From a virus, in the IMG/VR virus record IMGVR_UViG_3300006924_000275, positions 1 to 20,401 of that record: DNA of 20,401 nt, one strand, 5' to 3'. Positions 14,680 through 20,401 of this stretch are shown piece after piece. A program made the translations under genes and the position numbers. Under the pieces are notes generated by a model that saw only the letters and a program-made list of their open reading frames with translations, searched no databases and was not told the DNA's origin. Each line of letters begins with the position of its first letter. The first letter of the stretch is position 1.

Positions 14680-16595
14680 TATATTCGTTTCCTCCCGTTC
14701 ATTGATGTGTCACCCATTACGTTGCTTCCTCGAAGTGTAACAAGTATGCTTTGCAGAAGACTTTCCATTCTTGCATTTGATGTTACTGGTCCTCCTGCGG
14801 CATAACCAACTGGTCCGCCACTATTGATTTTGTCTAGCAATGATTTGTTTCTTCTGGTAGCTGCGGCATTAATAACATATTCACCGTCGGATAATCGGGC
14901 TGGTATCGAATCTGATGTTCCGGTGCCTGCGCCTGATATGTATCCACCAGTTGCTTTACCTGTTACTACTGGTTCAGCTGATGGATCTTTTATTATTGTA
15001 GTTAAATCCGTTATCTTCCCAGCAATCTTATCTATTCCTTTTCCTAATACTCCTGGTAATACCTCACCCAGTTGTTTTAATGGAACAAGTGATTCTTGCA
15101 ATCTATCACTAACAATACCTAGACTTCCAATGCCTTTTATAAAGTTCGGCTCTGTAAATGTTTCGGATGCTTTTCTTGCAAATTCCATCGATGCTTTAAC
15201 CGAATCGTTGAGGTCCTTTGTAAATACAGCTCCCGACGGGCCATCAGCAGTTCGTTTACCATCCCCAGCAATTATTCCGCCTTGTCCAATAAATGCTATA
15301 TCTTTTTTTATTGCGTCTAATGAGTCAGCGCTTCTTTCTGCAGGTGTTCTGGTGTCTGATGTTTTAAGTAACTCATCAATTTTTTTAAGTTTATCTTCAT
15401 CACCTTTAGCTTCTTCTTTAAGTTTTTGTATGGCACTTTGAGCATCATCAGCTGACATATTCATTATATCTTCAGCATTTAGATCGACCAATAGTTTTCT
15501 TTTCTGAATCATTTTGGCTAATGTTGCTTCGTCAGTTCCCATTAGCTGAGCAGCTTTCTGTCGTGCAAATAAATTCTTTTCAAGAGTATCACCTTCACTA
15601 GCAATGAATTGATTCATTAACTCTGCTTGTTTAGTAGCATCACCAGTTACAGTTGCCAGTCGATATTCGTTTGTTAAACTTTTACCTTGATTGTCTAATA
15701 ATCGCCGGCCGGTTAGTTGTTGGTATTCCATTTCTGCACCAATACTGGATTCTATGTTTAACAATGATTCTCCAGTACCATGTAAACTTTCCATGGATGT
15801 GCCTAACAATCTGGCTTTCATTGTGGCTACTTCTAATTTGTTTCCAACCCCACCATATTGCAATTGTAGATCTGATCCCATAGCAGCTATGTCTTGCATA
15901 ATTTGAGATTGTTGTTGCACTGCATCTATTCCGGTAAATTCTTCCAATGCTCTAGACATTTGTTCAATTTCACCTGCTGCTTCAGCTCCTGTTTTTCCGA
16001 TACCCGCAGCATATAATTCAAAGCTCTGTGCGCCTTCTTCTGATAATCCTATATTGTTTTGTAAAAATGTTTGTGTTTTAATTAGATTACTTAATGTAGT
16101 TTTTTGTACTTTATTAGACGTTATAAACCCACCAGTAATCTTTCCTAATCCTGCAGCATATTTAAATAGTTTAGCATCGCCAATTTCAACGTTAATAGCT
16201 CGTAACCGTTTAGAAAAATCAAATCCGCCGGCACTACTCAATTTAAATTCTTTTTGTAAGTCTTTTTGACTTTCTATTAAGAATGTGAGATTTTTTATTG
16301 ACTTTTCGGTTGCTTTTGCAAAATCATCAAAATAAGCAGTGGCTCTACCAACACCTGCTGACAATGCTGCAAATTCGCTGATGTTGGCTGAAACGAGCTT
16401 ACTCACATCTTCAATAGCCGGACCAACACCTTTTAATGACGCAGCGAAGGTATCGATTTCTTTAGCAATTTTAGCTACAGTACCGCCTTTATTTAAATCG
16501 CCAATAGATTTAGCAAATTTGTCAAATTCATTTGCCATACCGAGTCTAGGCTGCTTCTTTAATTCGTTAATAGACACGTGTTTTGAAGATCTCAT
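14679..16595 (-). CDS. Tail tape measure protein
   Basis: Sets tail length and fills the tube. The 638 residues are mostly helical and Ala/Leu/Lys-rich. The C-terminal part carries the hallmark ATGGYISGAGTGTSDSIPAR, then LSDGEYVINAAATRRN, and a second Gly-rich piece YAAGGPV. The G-GTGTSDSIPARLSDGEYV motif occurs at the end of many tape measures. A run at about 40-90 with regular heptads supports a coiled rod. By the usual rule of about 0.15 nm per residue the tail would be roughly 95 nm, similar to T4 (gp29, 590 aa). No peptidase or transglycosylase domain and no strong membrane segment is seen. The ATG at 16595 is preceded by AAAGAG and by the ATATTTAT element 17 bases upstream; an ATG 19 codons later (MANEFDKF) is a weaker alternative. 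It follows the chaperone frames, as in most long-tailed phages. Confidence 0.92.
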   Translation of the reverse strand: MRSSKHVSINELKKQPRLGMANEFDKFAKSIGDLNKGGTVAKIAKEIDTFAASLKGVGPAIEDVSKLVSANISEFAALSAGVGRATAYFDDFAKATEKSIKNLTFLIESQKDLQKEFKLSSAGGFDFSKRLRAINVEIGDAKLFKYAAGLGKITGGFITSNKVQKTTLSNLIKTQTFLQNNIGLSEEGAQSFELYAAGIGKTGAEAAGEIEQMSRALEEFTGIDAVQQQSQIMQDIAAMGSDLQLQYGGVGNKLEVATMKARLLGTSMESLHGTGESLLNIESSIGAEMEYQQLTGRRLLDNQGKSLTNEYRLATVTGDATKQAELMNQFIASEGDTLEKNLFARQKAAQLMGTDEATLAKMIQKRKLLVDLNAEDIMNMSADDAQSAIQKLKEEAKGDEDKLKKIDELLKTSDTRTPAERSADSLDAIKKDIAFIGQGGIIAGDGKRTADGPSGAVFTKDLNDSVKASMEFARKASETFTEPNFIKGIGSLGIVSDRLQESLVPLKQLGEVLPGVLGKGIDKIAGKITDLTTIIKDPSAEPVVTGKATGGYISGAGTGTSDSIPARLSDGEYVINAAATRRNKSLLDKINSGGPVGYAAGGPVTSNARMESLLQSILVTLRGSNVMGDTSMNGRKRI

Positions 16596-16611
16596 TAATT
16601 GACTCTTTATT

Positions 16612-16619
16612 ATAAATAT
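16612..16619 (-). promoter_or_regulatory. ATATTTAT element before the tape-measure gene
   Basis: The minus strand reads ATATTTATAATAAAG, identical over 15 bases with the copy before the chaperone gene, and lies 16 bases before the ATG. It contains a TATAAT hexamer. Candidate phage promoter with a very short leader. Confidence 0.5.
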
Positions 16620-16626
16620 TTACAAG

Positions 16627-16905
16627 TTAATTTTTGAACTTTGGTCTGTTGATCTTATTTTTTTGTCGATTGACTTGATCTTGTTGATCTGCTGCAGCAT
16701 CACTCCGTATCTTGTTGATTCTAGATACCCATAGTTTACGAATTCGCAAAGGCATCGTGTATATGTCTTCAAATGACCAACGACCTTCACCAGCCCATAA
16801 TAGGTCAAATAATTGATTATGAAATAATACTTGGTCTTTTGCTTTAAAACCAAAAAAGGTCGAGCTTAAATTGAAATGTGGCAGGATAAGTGGCTCCCGC
16901 ATCAT
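16627..16905 (-). CDS. Second frame of the tail assembly chaperone, probable frameshift extension
   Basis: A 92-codon open frame that overlaps the end of the gp26/XkdN-like gene by 62 bases and ends just before the tape measure. Residues 27-60 read LFHNQLFDLLWAGEGRWSFE then DIYTMPLRIRKLWV: a compact helical domain with W-F-DIY-MP-xxR, a pattern I recall behind gp26-like genes in other T4-like phages. The tail is polar and basic. Its own ATGs at 16905 and 16902 have only a weak ribosome site (AGAAGTAGTGG). In phages the gene between tube and tape measure is commonly read through by frameshift to make a longer chaperone. I therefore infer that the real product starts at 17626 and enters this frame at the T6 run (16852-16857), giving about 332-333 aa. 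Independent translation remains possible. Confidence 0.65.
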   Translation of the reverse strand: MMREPLILPHFNLSSTFFGFKAKDQVLFHNQLFDLLWAGEGRWSFEDIYTMPLRIRKLWVSRINKIRSDAAADQQDQVNRQKNKINRPKFKN

Positions 16906-17626
16906 CCACTACTTCTGTTTCATAATTAATACCGGGTGCTGATTCCACAATATATTTTCTAAGTTTTCTACTATCTATTGCTCGCAGTTCATATTTTAAA
17001 TACTCTTCTATAATATTAACGTCCGTATCTCCGTTTATTGCATGGATTGACATTTTGAGAAATGAAGAGTTAATTGATTCGTCTTCTACTTTATTAGCAT
17101 CTGCAGCTGATAAATATTTAAATTTAATAACATCGTTATTACTAGGAATAATATATTCAAAACAACCGTTACTATCTGCTGCTTTATCAAATGTTCGTGA
17201 TTTTAACTTTGATAGATCCAATATTGCACTTACCGGCTTATCTGTTTTAGGATCAGTGACTGATACTGGATATTCATTTCCATATCCTAATATTCTGGCA
17301 GATATAATTAACCATTCTTTGTCACCAATAACAAGCTCAGAAATATCAACTCCTGGTGTTACAATTAATGCTTCTAGCAGTTTATCAAACATAACACCTT
17401 CGCTTATATAACTACTATTAGATAGTATGTCTTCATCATATGCAGTCATGTGCCGCATTTCTATTTTTCCTGAATTTAACACTGATGTTTCTGCATATAC
17501 TTTGCCTTGAGATGGCAATGTAATTATGTTTGCAGGAAATTTGCTGTTTTGCTTTTGTTGCTCGTACTGCTTTTTTGCTAATTCAACAATTTGTTTGTTG
17601 TCTAATCGATCGGTAACTTTACTCAT
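16844..17626 (-). CDS. Tail assembly chaperone / gp26-like baseplate protein (short frame product)
   Basis: A 260-aa protein of the T4_baseplate (gp26) type by pattern. LPSQGKVYAETSVLNSGKIE at 37-56 is followed by MRHMTAYDEDIL, then GVMFDKLLEALI, ELVIGDKEWLIISARILGYG at 97-116 and NEYPVSV. The blocks L-S-G-I--R-MTA-DEDIL and GD---L-I--RI-GYG are the family core. In T4 gp26 is called a hub component; in PBSX-type phages the gene at this place (XkdN) is the tail assembly chaperone that coats the tape measure. Position between tube and tape measure and the overlapping second frame favour the chaperone role. The last residues are FQFKLDLFWF. The ATG at 17626 follows GAGGATATT and lies 23 bases after an ATATTTAT element. 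The N-terminal 30 residues are Lys/Gln-rich helix. Confidence 0.83.
   Translation of the reverse strand: MSKVTDRLDNKQIVELAKKQYEQQKQNSKFPANIITLPSQGKVYAETSVLNSGKIEMRHMTAYDEDILSNSSYISEGVMFDKLLEALIVTPGVDISELVIGDKEWLIISARILGYGNEYPVSVTDPKTDKPVSAILDLSKLKSRTFDKAADSNGCFEYIIPSNNDVIKFKYLSAADANKVEDESINSSFLKMSIHAINGDTDVNIIEEYLKYELRAIDSRKLRKYIVESAPGINYETEVVDDAGATYPATFQFKLDLFWF
16850..16860 (-). promoter_or_regulatory. Candidate programmed frameshift site (T6 run)
   Basis: The minus strand reads GACCTTTTTTGGTTTTAAA, in frame 0 as GAC CTT TTT TGG TTT TAA. Phe-tRNA on TTT can re-pair perfectly after a +1 or a -2 slip within the six T. Either move enters the second frame (continuing GGT TTT AAA). The frame-0 stop lies two codons further on. 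A -1 slip would not reach that frame. Confidence 0.5.
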
Positions 17627-17649
17627 AATATCCTCATTATAACTTTATT

Positions 17650-17657
17650 ATAAATAT
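17650..17657 (-). promoter_or_regulatory. ATATTTAT element before the chaperone gene
   Basis: The minus strand reads ATATTTATAATAAAG, 23 bases before the ATG at 17626 and directly after the tube terminator. That placement, terminator then element then ribosome site, is what a promoter for the next gene would show. Confidence 0.55.
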
Positions 17658-17667
17658 GGGTGAACAC

Positions 17668-17697
17668 AAAAAATGGGTAGAAATTAATCTACCCACT
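17668..17697 (-). terminator. Rho-independent terminator after the tail tube gene
   Basis: On the minus strand TGGGTAGA, loop TTAATT, TCTACCCA, then six T. The eight-base stem is perfect. It lies about 22 bases after the tube stop and separates the tube gene from the chaperone gene. Confidence 0.9.
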
Positions 17698-17718
17698 CTA
17701 TTAATATAATTTGTATTT

Positions 17719-18243
17719 TTAGAAATTTAAGAATGCCCAATCGTATCGAAGATCCATTGAAATTTTAACAACGTCTTCACTTGACCAATCTAATTCACCA
17801 AAGTTTGTACTAGTAATATATGTTCCTTTTAATATCCATTCCTCAACTTTTTCACCTGATGGAGAAAGTGATGTCAATGTTACTTCTTTTTTATACATTG
17901 ATGAATACCCATCTCTACCAGTTGCAGATTCATGATGCAAACGTACCCAATCCATAACAGACTGTGCTGCTGATGGTACAATTGGATCATATAGTGATAT
18001 TGAGATTCCATTCCATTTAGTTTTACCTTTTACGTAACGTTGAACGTTCATGTGATCTAATACAATTTCTCCATTGTCTAGACTAGGTTTAGCAGATGAA
18101 TGTATAAGATATGCAGGTATGCCTTCTATTTCCATGATAAATTGATGCGACTTCTTTGGTTCCCATGAGTATGCGTTTTGCCAATAATTATTGTCAATAC
18201 CATAATCTTGAAAGTTCGCGTTTAATTGATCTTCTAATGCCAT
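17719..18243 (-). CDS. 19: Tail tube protein (gp19-like)
   Basis: Forms the inner tube through which DNA passes. The 174-aa protein starts MALEDQLNANFQDYG and has PKKSHQFIMEIEGIPAYLIH (27-48 region), then LDHMNVQRYVKGKTKWNGISI, and ends LKGTYITSTNFGELDWSSED then VVKISMDLRYDWAFL. These are the strand patterns of the T4 gp19 family: F-m-i-GIPayli, the RYVKGKTKW segment, and the G-f---f--ldws-ed-v-i---lryD- end. Length fits (T4 gp19 is 163 aa). I chose ATG at 18243 because ACAAGGAATACA precedes it; the same frame extends 19 codons further upstream, but that part is hydrophobic, runs into the terminator hairpin and would have no ribosome site. Terminators on both sides make it a one-gene unit, apt for a protein needed in many copies. 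Confidence 0.93.
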   Translation of the reverse strand: MALEDQLNANFQDYGIDNNYWQNAYSWEPKKSHQFIMEIEGIPAYLIHSSAKPSLDNGEIVLDHMNVQRYVKGKTKWNGISISLYDPIVPSAAQSVMDWVRLHHESATGRDGYSSMYKKEVTLTSLSPSGEKVEEWILKGTYITSTNFGELDWSSEDVVKISMDLRYDWAFLNF

Positions 18244-18265
18244 ATTGTATTCCTTGTATTTTAAT

Positions 18266-18273
18266 ATAAATAT
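18266..18273 (-). promoter_or_regulatory. ATATTTAT element before the tail tube gene
   Basis: The minus strand reads ATATTTATATTAAAATA, 22 bases before the ATG at 18243 and just after the sheath terminator. Same layout as the chaperone gene copy. Candidate promoter without visible -35 box. Confidence 0.55.
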
Positions 18274-18283
18274 AACGAACAGT

Positions 18284-18314
18284 AAAAAAGGCAGAACCAA
18301 AATCCTGCCTTTTG
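18284..18314 (-). terminator. Rho-independent terminator after the tail sheath gene
   Basis: On the minus strand AAAAGGCAG, a ten-base loop, CTGCCTTTT and further T. The nine-base stem is perfect. It follows the sheath stop by about 15 bases. A-runs on the other side mean it could also work from the opposite strand, but no gene points that way. Confidence 0.92.
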
Positions 18315-18329
18315 TGTTATTTTTTAATC

Positions 18330-20401
18330 CTATTCAGGAAATGATGCACCCGTAGGTTGAATATTAAAGTCTAAGACAATAAATTCTGCCGTTCTAGTTG
18401 GTTGTAAAAATATTTGACCATACATTATATTTCTATCTATTACGTCTGGTGTGTTATTTGTTTCATCCATTACTACACGGAATGCTGACAAACCTTGTTG
18501 TGCTCTTACTTGTTCTAAATAAGGATTCACAATGCTCAAGAATCTGTTTCGTGTTGCTGAAGTGTTTTGTTCGAATACTAAGTATTTAGTTGACGACGCA
18601 ATAAACTTCTTAACTTCGATAAGCAAACGACGCACATTGACACGGTCTAATGCACTCGGACGAGCTTGCAATGTCTTTTGCCCCCAAACACAAATTCCTT
18701 CATTAGGGAAGTTTGCTATAGGATTAACACGATTCTCATACAACTCATCTCTATCTGATTGACTTAGATTCTTATATGTACCAATTGCTGTTGTCAAACC
18801 ACCTCTAGTTAAACCAGCTGGTGCATACCATGGTGCAGTTACAACATCATTAAATGCTAATACACCTGGCATCACTACTGATGGCGGAACGAAAATTGGT
18901 TTATTTTTTCCTGGATCTACAACTCTTACCCATGGGAAATATGTTGCTGCATAATTGCTATCAATATTTGTTACTTGTTGAACTACAGTATCAATATTAT
19001 CTGTTAATGCATTACTATCCATTATATAGAATGTGTCTTGTCTTTGTTCTACCAAGTTTCTAGCAGCACTAGTTACTAATGGGTGAAGGCTATCAATAAC
19101 ACCTGGTGTTATCAACATGTTCATATCATAATAATCTGCATTACTTAGCAATGTGAATGCTTTATTATATGCCTTAGTTCCAGTTGTGGCTGTACCACTA
19201 CAATCAAATCCAAATGTGTTTGTAGATTTAATATTTGTTCCTGATAGTTTAGGTAAATTAGGACGAGCTCCATCAAACCCACCTTGCATTGGCACCATAA
19301 ACTTTCTAGTGTTAATAGAAACGTTGCTAGTAAATGTATTAGCATTCAATGCTGTTGTCAATGATCCACTATATGCAGTTGCTGCTGTTGGGAAATTTGC
19401 TTCCGCATCTTGGCTTACATCACCTAGATAAAAGTCTACATTACTACCAGTAGTCGAATTAGAAGTTGGAATTGGAGATAAATAATTCAAGTTATTCAAA
19501 TTATCAAAATCAAATCCGAAATAATTTCTGCTATTAAATGTGGTTTGAACTTGTGATGTTAATGTTTCTGTTGCTGGTAAATTAAGTGATGCACTATACA
19601 TCGGAATTGGCGATGTTAATGCCACAAACCCAAATGGTATCAATGTTTCACTGTTTGTTTTTTCTGCTACACCTGGATCAACTTCCACTCTAATAAATTT
19701 AGATAAATTAGGATAATCACCATTAACAACAATATCACCAGCATCAGTTACTGTGCTGTATCGGTCTCCAATTACTCTAGAAATATATCTAGGAGAGTCT
19801 GGATCTAAATTTAGATTTGTAAATGATTCAACAATATCCGGTGTTCTGTCTGTGTCTTGTGATGAATATGGAGTATTAGCAATATTGGTAGTGTTTACAC
19901 GTCTTACCTCTACTGTAAATGTTCCGTATCCATTTGGATCTGAAACTTCGCTAGCAAGTCTAATATCACGAATACCAATTTTCACTTCAGAACTAACTGA
20001 GGTACCATGTGATAGTGTGTGAAATTTAAATAGATTCTTTGCCGTTGTTCCAATTTTCTGAGAAGTAATAAACGGTGTTGCTGCTGTTTTATAATCTTCT
20101 AAAAATGCATAGTTACTACCAGTTACTTGTTCCAATGAAATAGTGACATCAGCCATATTATTAAACAAGCTAGATGCATTTTTATTTTCATATTGTACAT
20201 ATACTGGATAATCAACTGATTTTGGATTTCTACCAAATATTTTTGTTATATAATTATTTGCAGTGGAGTCAATTGATGCCGAAATAAAGTCTGTTGATAA
20301 ATATGCAGAATATCCAGGTATAGATGAATCAGTAGCAAATGAACCTGAAACTTTAATTTTTAATGATCCAGAAGCTAAATCTTCTAATGCTGTTTTTTCA
20401 A
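18330..20401 (-). CDS. 18: Tail sheath protein (gp18-like), N-terminus beyond window
   Basis: The contractile outer tube of the tail. About 690 codons are visible and the frame is open at the right edge; T4 gp18 has 659 aa, so most of the protein is here. The upstream part translates to GSLKIKVSGSF, then NNYITKIFGRNPKSVDYPVY, a sheath N-terminal pattern. The C-terminal part is diagnostic: YENRVNPIANFPNEGICVWG, then QKTLQARPSALDRVNVRRLL, IEVKKFIASSTKYLVFEQN, ATRNRFLSIVNPYLEQVRAQQGL and MYGQIFLQPTRTAEFIVLDF. This is the conserved sheath C-terminal domain that forms the handshake mesh with the tube. The central insert (about 200-400) is Asn/Thr-rich and variable, as in the surface domains of gp18. 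A TTG at 20168 could be read as a start, but coding continues well upstream. A terminator follows the stop. Confidence 0.95.
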   Translation of the reverse strand, partial: EKTALEDLASGSLKIKVSGSFATDSSIPGYSAYLSTDFISASIDSTANNYITKIFGRNPKSVDYPVYVQYENKNASSLFNNMADVTISLEQVTGSNYAFLEDYKTAATPFITSQKIGTTAKNLFKFHTLSHGTSVSSEVKIGIRDIRLASEVSDPNGYGTFTVEVRRVNTTNIANTPYSSQDTDRTPDIVESFTNLNLDPDSPRYISRVIGDRYSTVTDAGDIVVNGDYPNLSKFIRVEVDPGVAEKTNSETLIPFGFVALTSPIPMYSASLNLPATETLTSQVQTTFNSRNYFGFDFDNLNNLNYLSPIPTSNSTTGSNVDFYLGDVSQDAEANFPTAATAYSGSLTTALNANTFTSNVSINTRKFMVPMQGGFDGARPNLPKLSGTNIKSTNTFGFDCSGTATTGTKAYNKAFTLLSNADYYDMNMLITPGVIDSLHPLVTSAARNLVEQRQDTFYIMDSNALTDNIDTVVQQVTNIDSNYAATYFPWVRVVDPGKNKPIFVPPSVVMPGVLAFNDVVTAPWYAPAGLTRGGLTTAIGTYKNLSQSDRDELYENRVNPIANFPNEGICVWGQKTLQARPSALDRVNVRRLLIEVKKFIASSTKYLVFEQNTSATRNRFLSIVNPYLEQVRAQQGLSAFRVVMDETNNTPDVIDRNIMYGQIFLQPTRTAEFIVLDFNIQPTGASFPE

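Noticed and set aside
14824-15441. 205-codon plus-strand open frame antisense to the tape measure
   Set aside because: It lies wholly within a confident minus-strand gene, has no ribosome site and no recognisable protein pattern. The same holds for the other plus-strand frames in the window.
16611-16618. TATAAATA on the plus strand (also at 17649, 18265, 1700) as T4-type late promoters
   Set aside because: In this orientation they would fire rightward into the backs of genes. The elements are more simply read on the minus strand, where all genes lie.
16620-16853. 77-codon minus-strand frame beside the chaperone extension
   Set aside because: It is a third reading of the same bases as the better supported second frame, begins with no ribosome site and has low-complexity composition.
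18244-18300. Upstream extension of the tube frame with a hydrophobic segment that could pass as a signal peptide
   Set aside because: It reaches into the sheath terminator, lacks a ribosome site, and tube proteins have no signal peptide. The internal ATG at 18243 has a good ribosome site and the family's N-terminus.
20166-20168. TTG as start of the sheath gene
   Set aside because: The frame stays open to the window edge and the upstream translation (NNYITKIFGRNPKS) is sheath-like, so the gene is simply cut by the edge.
1-20401. tRNA genes, CRISPR arrays, integrase, insertion sequences, inteins or introns
   Set aside because: The genes are nearly contiguous; the longest gaps (about 100 bases) are AT-rich and hold no clover-leaf or repeat array, and no gene shows a splicing or homing-endonuclease motif.

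Overview
This window is part of the genome of a tailed bacteriophage with a contractile tail (a myovirus). The DNA is strongly AT-rich. Every gene I can support lies on the minus strand, so transcription runs from right to left. Genes are packed with ATGA, TAATG or few-base junctions. They use the standard bacterial code with TAA, TAG and TGA stops. Many starts have a good Shine-Dalgarno sequence (AAAGGA, AGGGG, GAAGGA). I see no tRNA, rRNA, integrase, transposase, CRISPR array or host gene. The host cannot be named. A B12-dependent ribonucleotide reductase next to T4-like replication genes fits phages of aquatic bacteria, but that is an inference.

Tail and baseplate module (about 20401 down to 10129). 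In transcription order it holds the tail sheath (running off the right edge) and the tail tube. Next come a gp26/XkdN-like tail assembly chaperone with an overlapping second frame, the tape measure, a 501-aa baseplate/tube-initiator-like protein, a 99-aa LysM-like protein, a 710-aa baseplate hub protein and a 205-aa probable virion protein. The order sheath, tube, chaperone plus shifted frame, tape measure, LysM, hub resembles PBSX-type contractile tails more than T4 gene order. The sheath, tube and gp26-like proteins themselves look T4-like. Rho-independent terminators follow the sheath and tube genes.

Replication module (10104 down to 1). In order it holds a small, divergent family A DNA polymerase and a protein with a PD-(D/E)xK-like signature. 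Next are a 127-aa conserved phage protein and a ParB/Srx-domain protein. The rest are a gp32-like single-strand DNA-binding protein, a RecA/UvsX recombinase, a FEN/RNase H-type 5'-3' exonuclease, a DnaB/gp41-type helicase, a terminator and an adenosylcobalamin-dependent ribonucleotide reductase cut by the left edge. Together they supply polymerase, ssDNA coating, strand exchange, primer removal, unwinding and dNTP supply. No primase, clamp, clamp loader or separate proofreading exonuclease is in the window.

The observations most worth following are a likely programmed +1 or -2 frameshift in the tail chaperone gene and a recurring AT-only element (minus strand ATATTTAT followed by an AT-rich run) 17-24 bases before five start codons. 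Others are the altered catalytic motifs of the polymerase, a gp32-like protein with no cysteine at all, and a three-gene set of uncertain function between polymerase and gp32. I found no clear defence or other wholly new system.
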